Shown here piece after piece: positions 41,722 to 50,712 of a DNA stretch of 64,000 bases. How positions within the stretch are numbered: position 1 is the first letter of the stretch; the number at the start of each line of letters is the position of its first letter. This DNA comes from Anaerolentibacter hominis. Lineage in GTDB: Bacteria; Bacillota; Clostridia; Lachnospirales; Lachnospiraceae. The notes under the pieces were generated by a model that saw nothing but the letters and a program-made list of their open reading frames with translations, was not told the origin of the DNA and did not search any database. The position numbers and the translations under genes are program-made. Where the stretch lies: NCBI RefSeq assembly GCF_032380675.1, contig NZ_JAWDIX010000002.1, positions 186,001 to 250,000 on the forward strand, read 5' to 3'.

Positions 41722-42783
41722 ATGGAATTTGATCTGAAAGAGATTCTCACGGAGGCTGTGAAACGGAGGGCCTCCGATATCCATATATCAGTAGGGATTC
41801 CTCCGAAGGTGAGAGTGAACGGTACGCTCCTGCCTCTGAACCTGCCCGTTCTGGAACCGGAGAGTACAAAGGCTCTGGCGGAAAGCGTGATGAACGACAG
41901 ACAGAAGCAGATTCTGGAAGAAAAGGGGGAGGTGGATTTCTCCTTCGGCATGCAGGGTCTTGGCAGATGCCGTGCCAATATTTTTAAACAGAAGAGCATG
42001 ATATCAGCGGTATTTCGGCTGATCTCAGATGTGGTGCCCACAGTCCAGGAACTGAATCTGCCGCCCACAGTAGCGGATTTGTATAAGAAGAGAAGCGGCC
42101 TGGTCCTGGTGACCGGGCCTACCGGAAGCGGTAAATCAACCACGTTAGCCTCCCTGGTGGGGAGGATTAACAGTACCCTGAACCAGCACATTATCACACT
42201 GGAAGACCCCATCGAGTATGTCCACCGCCATGAAAAATCCATTGTGAATCAGCGGGAGATGGGGATGGATTCAGCGGGCTATGCTCCTGCACTCCGGGCG
42301 GCGCTCCGGGAAGACCCGGATGTGATTCTGGTGGGTGAGATGAGGGATCTGGAGACGATAAGCACGGCGATTACCGCCGCTGAGACCGGGCATCTGGTAT
42401 TCTCCACGCTCCATACTATCGGTGCGGCCCCCACGATAGACCGAATCATCGACGTATTTCCGCCCAGCCAGCAGCAGCAGATCCGGATTCAGCTGGGGAT
42501 GGTGCTGGAAGCGGTTATCTCACAGAGGCTGATTCCCACGGCGGACGGTACCGGGAGGGTGGCAGCGTTTGAGGTTATGCTGGCAACCCCTGCGGTACGG
42601 AATCTGATCCGGGAGGGAAAGACCTACCAGATTCCCAACGCTCTTCAGACGGGAAGAAAGCTGGGCATGCAGACTTTGGATGACGCGATTTATGAGCTGG
42701 TGATGGGCGGAGTTATTTCCAGAAAGGATGCCCTGGCCAACTGTATGGATATAGAAGCGATGGAGAGAAAGATTTTAATATAG
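41722..42783 (+). CDS. pilT: Type IV pilus retraction ATPase
   Basis: 353 residues from ATG 41722, with AAAGGA 8 bases upstream; an earlier ATG at 41704 overlaps that site. It has the PilT size and motifs: ASDIHISVG near the N-terminus, Walker A GPTGSGKSTT, LREDPDVILVGEMRD, HLVFSTLHTIGA, and the PilT-specific AIRNLIREGK-like segment (AVRNLIREGK). No zinc motif, unlike PilB. It drives pilus retraction, giving twitching or DNA uptake. Its presence shows this is a true type IV pilus and not only a secretion system. Confidence 0.94.
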   Translation: MEFDLKEILTEAVKRRASDIHISVGIPPKVRVNGTLLPLNLPVLEPESTKALAESVMNDRQKQILEEKGEVDFSFGMQGLGRCRANIFKQKSMISAVFRLISDVVPTVQELNLPPTVADLYKKRSGLVLVTGPTGSGKSTTLASLVGRINSTLNQHIITLEDPIEYVHRHEKSIVNQREMGMDSAGYAPALRAALREDPDVILVGEMRDLETISTAITAAETGHLVFSTLHTIGAAPTIDRIIDVFPPSQQQQIRIQLGMVLEAVISQRLIPTADGTGRVAAFEVMLATPAVRNLIREGKTYQIPNALQTGRKLGMQTLDDAIYELVMGGVISRKDALANCMDIEAMERKILI

Positions 42784-42795
42784 GAGAGAAGAGCC

Positions 42796-44016
42796 TTGAC
42801 TAAATTTACGTATCAGGTGATGACACCGGACGGAAAGAAGAAGCGGGGCACCGTGGAAGCGGCCAACCGGGATAGTGCTATGAGAGTGCTGAGAAGTGAG
42901 GGGAATATCATTGTCTCAGTGAAAGAAGCAGGCGTACTGCAGAAGGATATTTCCTTGTCTTTCCTGAAAAGGAAAGTAAAGGTCCGGGACATGTGCGTAT
43001 TCTGCCGTCAGTTTGTGACGCTGATGACAGCAGGTGTGAATGTGGTGCGGGCGCTGCAGATGCTGGAAGAACAGACGGAAGGAAAGCTGCTGCGCAGGAC
43101 GATCCATGAGATCCGGGTGGATGTGGAGAAGGGCTTTACCCTTGCGGCCAGTATGGAGAAGCATGAGGATGTATTTACCACGCTTTTCGTGAGCATGGTG
43201 GCGGCCGGGGAGGCTTCCGGCAACCTGGAGGGCGCGTTTGAACAGATGGCCAATCAGTACGAAAAGTCGGCAAAGCTGCGGGCAACCGTAGTGAAGGCTA
43301 TGATTTACCCGATTATTGTACTGGTGGTGACGATTGTGATTGTCATCGTCCTCACTTCCTGGATTGTACCGAAGTTTGTGGACCTTTTAGGTGAGATGGA
43401 TACGGATATGCCGGGCTATACCATGTTTATTGTGGGATTCAGCAAATGGATGGCGAAATACTGGATTTTTGTAGTTCTGGGATTAGCGGCGCTTTTTGTG
43501 GCGGTCCGGGTATATTTTCAGACGGAGACGGGCCGGCGCATCAAGGCTCGTATGGCTATGCGCATGCCCATCTTCGGCAAGCTGACGGTGAAGAATGCCT
43601 GTGCCCAGTTCTCCAGAAGTTTCAGTTCGCTGATCGCGTCCGGCGTGGGGTTGATTGAGGCGCTGGAAATCGTGGCGCGGAGTATGACCAACGCGATGTA
43701 CGAGGATGTTATCCGGCACACGGCCACTCAGGTTTCCAAGGGAACTCCAATGGCAGAGCCATTGTCAAAAAGCAAGATATTTCCTCCTATGGTCTGCAAT
43801 ATGGTTTCGATCGGAGAGGAAACCGGTGCCATTGTGCAGATGTTAAAGACAGTGGCGGAGTATTATGAGGAGGAAGTGGAGCAGACGACTGCTCAGGTAG
43901 CGGCAACCATTGAACCGCTGATGATCCTTCTAATGGCGGGAATCGTAATCGGGGTTCTGGCAGCGGTCTTCCTGCCTATGCTGTCCATGTATCAGAATCT
44001 GTCCGGCGTGGTGTAG
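42796..44016 (+). CDS. pilC: Type IV pilus inner-membrane platform protein (PilC/GspF)
   Basis: 406 residues, two GspF domains (FCRQFVTLMTAGVNVVRALQML, about 60-81; its repeat FSRSFSSLIASGVGLIEALEI, about 272-292), each followed by a four-helix bundle, with membrane helices near 172-195, 222-242 and 375-398. It connects the ATPases to the pilin subunits. TTG start at 42796 with an AGGAGAG site; 12 bases after pilT. Motif quotes here are given as domain anchors. Confidence 0.93.
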   Translation: MTKFTYQVMTPDGKKKRGTVEAANRDSAMRVLRSEGNIIVSVKEAGVLQKDISLSFLKRKVKVRDMCVFCRQFVTLMTAGVNVVRALQMLEEQTEGKLLRRTIHEIRVDVEKGFTLAASMEKHEDVFTTLFVSMVAAGEASGNLEGAFEQMANQYEKSAKLRATVVKAMIYPIIVLVVTIVIVIVLTSWIVPKFVDLLGEMDTDMPGYTMFIVGFSKWMAKYWIFVVLGLAALFVAVRVYFQTETGRRIKARMAMRMPIFGKLTVKNACAQFSRSFSSLIASGVGLIEALEIVARSMTNAMYEDVIRHTATQVSKGTPMAEPLSKSKIFPPMVCNMVSIGEETGAIVQMLKTVAEYYEEEVEQTTAQVAATIEPLMILLMAGIVIGVLAAVFLPMLSMYQNLSGVV

Positions 44017-44133
44017 GAAAATAGAATCTTTATACGTTCTTAATTGACACATGCCTGAAACGTGCATATTTCGACATATTATGTGTAAAAAGCCGAATTA
44101 TGTACAAATGGTTGTTCCCAAATGAACAGAAAC

Positions 44134-44142
44134 TGATATAAT
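44134..44142 (+). promoter_or_regulatory. Extended -10 promoter before the pilin genes
   Basis: TGATATAAT (TG 44134-44135, TATAAT 44137-44142), with weak -35 options (TTGTTC at 19 bases). A TTGACA at 44044 may mark another start. It would allow high pilin expression independent of pilB-T-C. The leader of about 50 bases reaches the first pilin ATG. Confidence 0.55.
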
Positions 44143-44196
44143 GGAAACACCCAGTTAGAGGGAAAAAGAATAAGCAGGAAAGAAGGCAAACAGGGG

Positions 44197-44700
44197 ATGA
44201 AGAGGAAGGGCTTTACTCTGGTGGAGCTGATTGTAGTTATTGCGGTTTTAGTGATTCTGGTGGGATTGCTGGCGCCCAATGTGCTGCGCTATATTGAAAA
44301 GAGCCGGAAGGCGAAAGATATCGCAGCTTTGGACACCGCTTATCAGGCGATTATGTTGACCCTGGCAGATGAGGCGGCAAATGACGCATTGGTTCAGGAA
44401 CTGACCAAAGATAACATATTTGGTTATGTATCGAAGTTGGTTGATGGGACGGATCTTGGAATTGGTAAAGATTCTGCTTTTCGAAAAGAATTTCTCAAAA
44501 CTTATGGGACGACGGCATATCAGCCGAAATCAAAAGCATATGCGGACTATCCCATGCGGTATATGGTGTTGATTACAGAGAAAACCGGCGGCGGGATAGG
44601 AGGACATACCCCCAGTGATGTAAAGGGTTATAAAGTATATGTGGGTTATATCTCAGATGATAAAGAATCCTGGGTACCTGGCGTTCCTAGCTATGATTGA
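44197..44700 (+). CDS. Type IV prepilin 1
   Basis: 167 residues. Class III signal: MKRKG then FTLVELIVV with Glu5 of the mature protein, a 20-residue hydrophobic helix that packs in the fibre core, continuing as LLAPNVLRYIEKSRKAKD. The C-terminal globular part (about 55-167) is unlike its two neighbours and rich in Gly/Lys, with a GGGIGGHTPSD loop. First of three tandem pilins. GspG-like major pilin family by N-terminal helix and lack of cysteines. Confidence 0.9.
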   Translation: MKRKGFTLVELIVVIAVLVILVGLLAPNVLRYIEKSRKAKDIAALDTAYQAIMLTLADEAANDALVQELTKDNIFGYVSKLVDGTDLGIGKDSAFRKEFLKTYGTTAYQPKSKAYADYPMRYMVLITEKTGGGIGGHTPSDVKGYKVYVGYISDDKESWVPGVPSYD

Positions 44701-44761
44701 TGATCTATTCAAGAGAAATCTTGTATTGATAAATTGAAATTTAAGAAGGGAAGATAAGAAG

Positions 44762-45226
44762 ATGAAAGAAAAACTCAGAAATAAGAAGGGCTTTACCCTG
44801 GTGGAGCTGATCGTGGTTATCGCGATCCTGGTGATCCTGGTAGGCCTGCTGGCACCAAATGTGATCCGTTACATCGAAAAATCCAGAGCGGCAAAGGATA
44901 AGGCAGCGCTGGACAATGCATACCAGTCCATTATGCTGGCACTGGCGGATGAAGAAGCGTATACGGCGGCGGAAGCTTCTATCTCGACGGGAGCAGCATT
45001 GTCTACAATTACAGGTAAGACAGATGCTTTTGCGACAGAGGTTAAGGCAAACTATGGAACTAGTTTATATACTGCTAAATCTAATACTTATAGAGGAACC
45101 GTTGCAGATGACGCAGATTCAGAGATTATGTATAGCCTTGCGAAAAATGGGAGTGGGTACACCGTAGCGGTATGGTTTAGTGGCTTGCCAGCTGATAAGA
45201 TAACAAATGCGATAACCGCGGACTAG
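44762..45226 (+). CDS. Type IV prepilin 2
   Basis: 154 residues: short leader MKEKLRNKKG, then FTLVELIVVIAILVILVGL and a helix shared with prepilin 3 (55 of 59 residues identical from KGF on). The globular head (about 70-154) is different: AEASISTGAALSTITGKTDAF and a YTAKSNTYRGT segment like prepilin 3's YAAKSSKYSGS. Ribosome site GAAGGGAAG. Between prepilins 1 and 2 is a small CAAGA/TCTTG hairpin (44714-44727) that might tune mRNA levels. Confidence 0.9.
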   Translation: MKEKLRNKKGFTLVELIVVIAILVILVGLLAPNVIRYIEKSRAAKDKAALDNAYQSIMLALADEEAYTAAEASISTGAALSTITGKTDAFATEVKANYGTSLYTAKSNTYRGTVADDADSEIMYSLAKNGSGYTVAVWFSGLPADKITNAITAD

Positions 45227-45237
45227 GAGAGATTGCC

Positions 45238-45702
45238 ATGAAGAAGAATAAAAAAGGTTTTACTTTAGTTGAATTAATTGTAGTTATTGCCATTCTGGTT
45301 ATCTTAGTAGGTTTGTTGGCACCGAATGTAATCCGTTACATCGAGAAATCCAGAATTGCCAAGGATGAGGCAGCACTGGATAACGCATATCAGTCAATCG
45401 TACTGGCATTGGCGGATGAGAAGGCCTATGAACAGGCTATCCTTAAGAAAGTTGACGATGTTAATGGTGCATCATTTGAAACTGTATTGCTTAAGAATAC
45501 AACTGTTGCCAGTAAGAATTTTACCGATGAGGTAGTGGCAAATTATGGGTCTCAGACAGCATATGCGGCAAAATCCAGTAAGTATAGCGGCAGCCCGATT
45601 CATTTTACACTGGATATGCCCGCTGGAACGGAGCAATATCAGGTCTCTGTTTTTTATGCTGGACATAAAACTACTGAAGACTTGGTCATCAAAAACTACT
45701 AA
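45238..45702 (+). CDS. Type IV prepilin 3
   Basis: 154 residues, the same plan: MKKNKKG/FTLVELIVVIAILV, identical helix, then a variable head. Compared with prepilin 2 the protein start is almost the same, but nearly every codon of the first 20 is a different synonym (TTA, GTT, GAA, ATT here; CTG, GTG, GAG, ATC there). It starts 11 bases after prepilin 2 with an AGGAGAG site, so both are on one message. Which of the three is the main subunit cannot be told. Confidence 0.9.
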   Translation: MKKNKKGFTLVELIVVIAILVILVGLLAPNVIRYIEKSRIAKDEAALDNAYQSIVLALADEKAYEQAILKKVDDVNGASFETVLLKNTTVASKNFTDEVVANYGSQTAYAAKSSKYSGSPIHFTLDMPAGTEQYQVSVFYAGHKTTEDLVIKNY

Positions 45703-45717
45703 TCAAGGAGTGACTCC

Positions 45718-46506
45718 ATGGAACGACTGTTTACCGCCATCGCTGCGGCCCTGTTCGGCGTATGTATCGGCAGTTTTCTGAACGTTTATCTGTTCCGGGT
45801 GCCGAAAGGGGAGAACTTTGTGACGGGACGGTCCCACTGCATGAGCTGCGGGGCGCCGATCAAATGGTACGACCTTATTCCCGTTCTGAGCTATTTCATG
45901 TTACATGGGAAGTGCAGGAACTGCGGAAGTAAATTGTCGCCCCAGTATCCGCTGGTGGAGGCAATGAACGGAATTGCATATGCGGCGATAGCCGTAGTCT
46001 ATGGATTCAGTCTGAAGACACCGTTATTTTGTCTCGCATTCTCTGTGCTGGTTTTAATCAGTGCGGAGGATGTGAGGACCTTTGAGATACCTGAGTCCCT
46101 GAATATCTGTCTGGGTATTCTGGGACTTATTGCCGTTATTATCGGCTGGCCGAACTGGGGCAGTTATCTGCTGGGGGCAGTGAGTGTAAGCGGATTTTTC
46201 CTGCTGCTTCTGCTGTTCAGCAAGGGGAAGGCTATGGGCGGCGGCGATGTGAAGCTGATGGCGGCAGCCGGATTGCTGCTGGGATTTCCCAATGTTTTAT
46301 TTGCTGCTGTGGCAGGATGCATCATCGGTTCGGTGGTACTTTTATCCATGAAACACGATCAGAAGTTCAGGGAAAAAGCGGCGCAGGACCCGGATTTGCC
46401 GGATGGGGCGGTTCCCTTCGGGCCTTTTCTGGCAGGGGGGATTTTTATGGCTATGCTCTGTGCAGAACCATTTATGAACTGGTATCTGGGATTGTTCCGG
46501 GCCTGA
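45718..46506 (+). CDS. pilD: Prepilin peptidase (PilD/GspO)
   Basis: 262 residues, eight membrane helices. N-terminal methylase-like part with GSFLNVYLFRVP and the four-cysteine zinc site (CMSCG...CRNCG, about 41-66), then the aspartyl protease part with SAEDVRTFEIP and GGGDVKLMAAAG (the GxGD motif). It removes pilin leaders and methylates the new N-terminus at the membrane. 15 bases after prepilin 3, with AAGGAG. Confidence 0.95.
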   Translation: MERLFTAIAAALFGVCIGSFLNVYLFRVPKGENFVTGRSHCMSCGAPIKWYDLIPVLSYFMLHGKCRNCGSKLSPQYPLVEAMNGIAYAAIAVVYGFSLKTPLFCLAFSVLVLISAEDVRTFEIPESLNICLGILGLIAVIIGWPNWGSYLLGAVSVSGFFLLLLLFSKGKAMGGGDVKLMAAAGLLLGFPNVLFAAVAGCIIGSVVLLSMKHDQKFREKAAQDPDLPDGAVPFGPFLAGGIFMAMLCAEPFMNWYLGLFRA

Positions 46507-46667
46507 TCAGGAAGATTGGTTTTGCGTGGTAAGGCTGCACTTTATGAGAGGTGCGGAATGAAAACGGAGTATTCTGGTTTTTATTCCGGAGTTCTCATGG
46601 AGAACAGGAAACAGAGAGTGAAGCTTTTCTGAGAGAAGAGCGGATACTGGAAAGGCGCAGGAAGAGA

Positions 46668-48371
46668 ATGTCGAAAGTAATTGCGATTCAGGCAGACAGT
46701 GTAAGAATCAAAATATCTGAGCTGGTCTGCAGCAAGAAAGAAAAGAAAATCCTGAATGCTGTCACGATCCCGACGCCGGAACTGGCGGTGGACGGTGGTT
46801 TGATTAAAAATCCTGTTTCGATGGCAGAGCTGATCGAAGGGGTTTTGCGCCGGGAGGATATGAAGGCGAAAGAGTTAATCTTTACGCTGCCTGCCGGAAA
46901 GGTGATGAGCAAGGAGGCGACGCTTCCCTATATTAAGGATGGCAGAAAGATCCGGGACATTATCCGGGTAAATGCGGATGAGTATTTTCCATTTAATATA
47001 GAAGATAGTGTACTTGGCTATTCCATTTTGAGCAGGAAGAAAGAAGAAAGCCGGGATGAAATGCGGCTGATGATTTATGCGGTGCCCAATGGCCTGGTGA
47101 CCGCCTGTTATGAGGTGGCTAAAAACCTCAGAATGAAGGTCAGAAGTATTGATTATGTAGGTAATGGGCTGTTTCAGCTCTGCCGTACCGAGGTGCCGGA
47201 GTACCCTGTCATGATGCTGCAGATCGGCGGAGACAGTACGGTTATCAATATTTTTACAGAGGGAGCGTTTTATCTGCAGCGAACCGTCAATTATGGCATG
47301 ATGGATGCGGTTCATCTGGTGATGGAGAAAGAGCAGCTCTCTTACAGCCAGGCCATGAAAAAAATGGCGGAGGAACAGAGGGTGGGCGAAAGCTTTGAGA
47401 ACCGGGAGGACGAGGTGACAAATGCTTTCTTTTATCTGGTATCCAATGTGCAGAGGGTGATGGAGTATTATCGTACCAGACGGGATATCAAACCCCTGGA
47501 GGAAATTTATCTGATGGGTGAGGGAGCTCTGGTGAAGGGTATGCCTGAGCTTCTGACCGGACAGCTGGGCCTTCCGGTGAAGAGGATTTTAGATCCGGTA
47601 GGTTTTGCGGCGGACGGTCAGCTTTCACTGAAAATCCCCCGTTATCTGGAGCCTCTGTCCGCGGTTCTGGACCCGGTGGGCTTCGTTCCGTACGATTATG
47701 AACAGAGTGAGAAGAACAGGGCCCAGAACCGTATTTATGGAAGTGTAATACTTACTACATTAGTAGTATGCGCTATAATGGTGGGAATTCCGCTGCTGCG
47801 CAATATCTCTCTGAAGATTCAGAAAGCAGAGTGGCAGCATAAAGTAGAGAGCCTGGAGGATGCCCAGCCGATTATCGAAGAACATACGGAGATAACGGCC
47901 AGGTTAAATGACATGCAGGCGTTTGATATGCAGACACATTCCGACAATGAGAAGATGGGGTCGCTGGTATTGCTGCTGGAGGATATCCTTCCGGCTAACG
48001 CCAGAGTGGAAACGTTTGAAATGGTGGATGGTACGGTGTCATTAACGGTGATAACAGACTCGAAGGAAGCCAGCGCGGTTTTTCTGCGGGAGTTAAGAAA
48101 TTCGGACGCTGTTTATCAGATCTATGCAGACAGCCTCCATGAGGAGGAAGCGGCTGCCGCAGAGGCAGGGAGTGAAACCGGTGCTGAACCGGCTGAGGGG
48201 GATACGATGCATACCCTGACCCTGACCTTTTATTATGGTTCCCAGCCGGTTACTGTAATCGAAGAGGAAACCGGGCAGGATTCCCAGACGACGGCGGACG
48301 ACATTAAGTCAGCGGCCCAGGGCGGGGATTCTCTGGAAGCGGCCGACCAGGAGCTTAAATCAATTGAGTAA
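46668..48371 (+). CDS. PilM-PilN fusion, pilus alignment protein
   Basis: 567 residues from ATG 46668 (AGGAAGAG site; 39 upstream codons lack one). Residues about 1-340 form an actin-like PilM ATPase domain (VIAIQADSVRIKISEL, YPVMMLQIGGDSTVINIF, EIYLMGEGALVKGMPEL). After a basic turn comes one membrane helix (about 357-378), then a PilN-like periplasmic-type part: coiled coil (about 380-430) and ferredoxin-like fold (LLLEDILPANARVETFEM...TVSLTVITDS). The tail is acidic and Gln/Asp-rich. In most bacteria PilM and PilN are separate proteins joined by a short PilN tail peptide. Confidence 0.85.
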   Translation: MSKVIAIQADSVRIKISELVCSKKEKKILNAVTIPTPELAVDGGLIKNPVSMAELIEGVLRREDMKAKELIFTLPAGKVMSKEATLPYIKDGRKIRDIIRVNADEYFPFNIEDSVLGYSILSRKKEESRDEMRLMIYAVPNGLVTACYEVAKNLRMKVRSIDYVGNGLFQLCRTEVPEYPVMMLQIGGDSTVINIFTEGAFYLQRTVNYGMMDAVHLVMEKEQLSYSQAMKKMAEEQRVGESFENREDEVTNAFFYLVSNVQRVMEYYRTRRDIKPLEEIYLMGEGALVKGMPELLTGQLGLPVKRILDPVGFAADGQLSLKIPRYLEPLSAVLDPVGFVPYDYEQSEKNRAQNRIYGSVILTTLVVCAIMVGIPLLRNISLKIQKAEWQHKVESLEDAQPIIEEHTEITARLNDMQAFDMQTHSDNEKMGSLVLLLEDILPANARVETFEMVDGTVSLTVITDSKEASAVFLRELRNSDAVYQIYADSLHEEEAAAAEAGSETGAEPAEGDTMHTLTLTFYYGSQPVTVIEEETGQDSQTTADDIKSAAQGGDSLEAADQELKSIE

Positions 48372-48439
48372 AGGAGAGCGCAATACGGATCTGGGTCTAT
48401 TCCCGTTTGGGATGGGCCGGGAACGGGAAAGGCATGGGT

Positions 48440-49531
48440 ATGAAGATGAAGATCAGTACAAGGGATAAAAATCTGCTGGTTATGCTTGCTGTTATCGGTA
48501 TGCTGGCTCTCTGCTATATACTTGGCTTCCGGACTTTGAACAGTGAGAATAAGATAATACGTGAGGATATCACCAGGCTCCAGGAGGAACACAGCCAGAA
48601 GACGGAAGTTCTTGCCCTGAAGGAGCTGTATCTGGGAGAAATAGAAGCGTCTGCAGCGGAATATAACAGCAGGCTTTCTGCCTATCCCGCTGCGATCTGG
48701 CAGGAAGATCAGATTATGTTTCTGCGCACACTGGAGAAAAAGTTCGGCGCGGACATAACCGATATCGGCCTGGGGGCGGAGGAGGTGCTTTATCCCTTTG
48801 ATAATACGATGACAGCCGTGAGTGAGTTTTACTCCGGCAAAGTGTCAGAGCTTACCTTTCCATTTACCTGCAAATATGAGGCCTGGAAAGAGATGATCGA
48901 CTATATTCATTCTTATCCGGCAAAAAGAGTCATTACATCCATGAATGCCGTCTATGACGCAGAAAAGAAAATTGTGTCCGGCACGGCAGTGATGAATGAA
49001 TATGCGGTGGAGGGTCCCGGAAGGGTCTATACTCCGGCAGCCCTGGACGGAATGAAAATAGGCGGTATTAATATTTTTACAGAAGAAAACGGACAGAAGA
49101 AACTGGTATCCACGGAGGCTGTACGAAAGAGGATACGGTCTTCCTATGATTTTTATATCATGGCGAATGAGCCGGATACCGATATCGACACGACCGTGGT
49201 GGGCATGAAGGGAAAACAGAATGTGATTACCGCGTCTTCGGATGACATCTCGGAAGTGACAATGGAATTCAGTAAAAATGCAGTGGGAATTTATTTTGTC
49301 AGCTATACCATCGAGGGACAGGACGCTGCAGAGAAATACGAATTTGCGCCTGGCGATGATCTGGATATCCTGATCGCCAGTTCTAAGCGGACCGGTGTGG
49401 AAGATAAATCTGGAATCCGTTTGAACATAAAGAATCTGACAGACCAGTATGTAAATCTTACAATTACAGGAGAAGATGAGACGAACCCAAGAGTTTCTAT
49501 AGAAACAGAGGGCAAGGTGGCAATCTATTAA
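48440..49531 (+). CDS. PilO-like pilus alignment protein
   Basis: 363 residues from ATG 48440 (AAAGG 7 bases upstream). A membrane helix near 9-27 (LLVMLAVIGMLALCYILGF), a coiled coil (about 32-75), and a ferredoxin-like domain (about 80-185: FLRTLEKKFGADITDIG, PFTCKYEAWKEMIDYIHSYPAKR), the PilO plan. It is longer than usual PilO (near 200), with an extra beta-rich C-terminal region (about 200-363) of unknown role. Lies next to PilM-PilN, as expected for the PilMNO complex. Confidence 0.8.
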   Translation: MKMKISTRDKNLLVMLAVIGMLALCYILGFRTLNSENKIIREDITRLQEEHSQKTEVLALKELYLGEIEASAAEYNSRLSAYPAAIWQEDQIMFLRTLEKKFGADITDIGLGAEEVLYPFDNTMTAVSEFYSGKVSELTFPFTCKYEAWKEMIDYIHSYPAKRVITSMNAVYDAEKKIVSGTAVMNEYAVEGPGRVYTPAALDGMKIGGINIFTEENGQKKLVSTEAVRKRIRSSYDFYIMANEPDTDIDTTVVGMKGKQNVITASSDDISEVTMEFSKNAVGIYFVSYTIEGQDAAEKYEFAPGDDLDILIASSKRTGVEDKSGIRLNIKNLTDQYVNLTITGEDETNPRVSIETEGKVAIY

Positions 49532-49552
49532 GGGAGAACTCCCGGACAGAAT

Positions 49553-50677
49553 ATGGCTGGTGATTGGATGAAGAAACAGGAACATCAAAAAAAGAACAGC
49601 CGCCGTGGTTTTACCCTGGTAGAACTGCTGGTGGCCGTTGCCATAATGGGGATACTGGGCTCGGTACTGCTGGGCTATTTCCTACGGGCTGCCAGGGCAA
49701 ACAGGACGGCGCAGGGATACGAGACAGCTACCATGCTGGCCAAGACTCTGGTGGAGGAGATGAAAAGCGAGGATAGCTTTGAAACCCAGTCGGAAGCGGA
49801 GAACTGGCTTCGGGGAAAGGGATTTGTTCCCGGTTCGGGAAGCGGAGAATTTATCAAGGATCACCATATGGAAAATGGCAAGGATCTGACCGGCTATCAG
49901 ACGGTAGTCAAAATAGAACCCAGCGGCATTGCGGGGCCGGCCGGAGGTACGGTAAATGATTTTAAGTCCATGCAGGTGCCGGATCTGGCGGACAGTGAGA
50001 ATTTTGTTTTTGTCAGGGAGCTGAATGGATTTGATGAGGCGGCGAAGGAAGCAGCGGCAGCGTCTCTGACGGCGCAGATACTGGAAGAAATAACGCCGTC
50101 GGAAGAAGAATTTGCCCGGATGAATAAAATACTGGCTGTCGGGCTGGAACTGATTCCTGCTGGGGATCGGTATCAGACACAGGTGAATTTAGGATTTACT
50201 TACCGTCTGCCCTATATTTATGAAGGCGTGGAATATGTAGGGGAAGCAGTATTTTCCAAAACCTATAACGGGCCGGATATGGATAAAAGTACGGGGAAGA
50301 CTCCAGGAGTCTATCTTTACTATACGCCGCTTAACGGCGGGGACGAAATCAGACTGTCGCTGAACGGAACGGGAGTTACGGCAGAAAGTCACATTTATCT
50401 GATCGAACAGAACGAGACTCCCAGCATGGTGATTCAGAGCAGCGGCAATGTGAAAAATGCCGATGGGTCTGACTTTACCGGTATCGTGGAGGACGGATAT
50501 ATCCGGAGCGGCAGATTGTGCCTGCATACCAATTTGCCTTATAACGGAGATATCACACCGTCGGAGAATATATTTGACCGGAATCCGGCAGTCAACCGGC
50601 TGTATAATGTCCGGGTACAGGTTTTGTTTGAAGGAAAATCTTATATTACGATAGAAAATGCTACGAAAGAGGGCTGA
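49553..50677 (+). CDS. Minor prepilin, PilV/GspI-like with large head
   Basis: 374 residues. Leader ending in SRRG, then FTLVELLVAVAIMGILGSVL with Glu5, and a large beta-rich head. Starts possible at ATG 49553 or ATG 49568; neither has a strong ribosome site. The first 120 mature residues (ATMLAKTLVEEMKSED) recall PilV/GspI minor pilins. First of four minor pilins that likely prime fibre assembly at the tip. Confidence 0.8.
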   Translation: MAGDWMKKQEHQKKNSRRGFTLVELLVAVAIMGILGSVLLGYFLRAARANRTAQGYETATMLAKTLVEEMKSEDSFETQSEAENWLRGKGFVPGSGSGEFIKDHHMENGKDLTGYQTVVKIEPSGIAGPAGGTVNDFKSMQVPDLADSENFVFVRELNGFDEAAKEAAAASLTAQILEEITPSEEEFARMNKILAVGLELIPAGDRYQTQVNLGFTYRLPYIYEGVEYVGEAVFSKTYNGPDMDKSTGKTPGVYLYYTPLNGGDEIRLSLNGTGVTAESHIYLIEQNETPSMVIQSSGNVKNADGSDFTGIVEDGYIRSGRLCLHTNLPYNGDITPSENIFDRNPAVNRLYNVRVQVLFEGKSYITIENATKEG

Positions 50678-50712
50678 TTAACAGCCGGCCGGAAAGGGTG
50701 TGAGCAGGTTAA

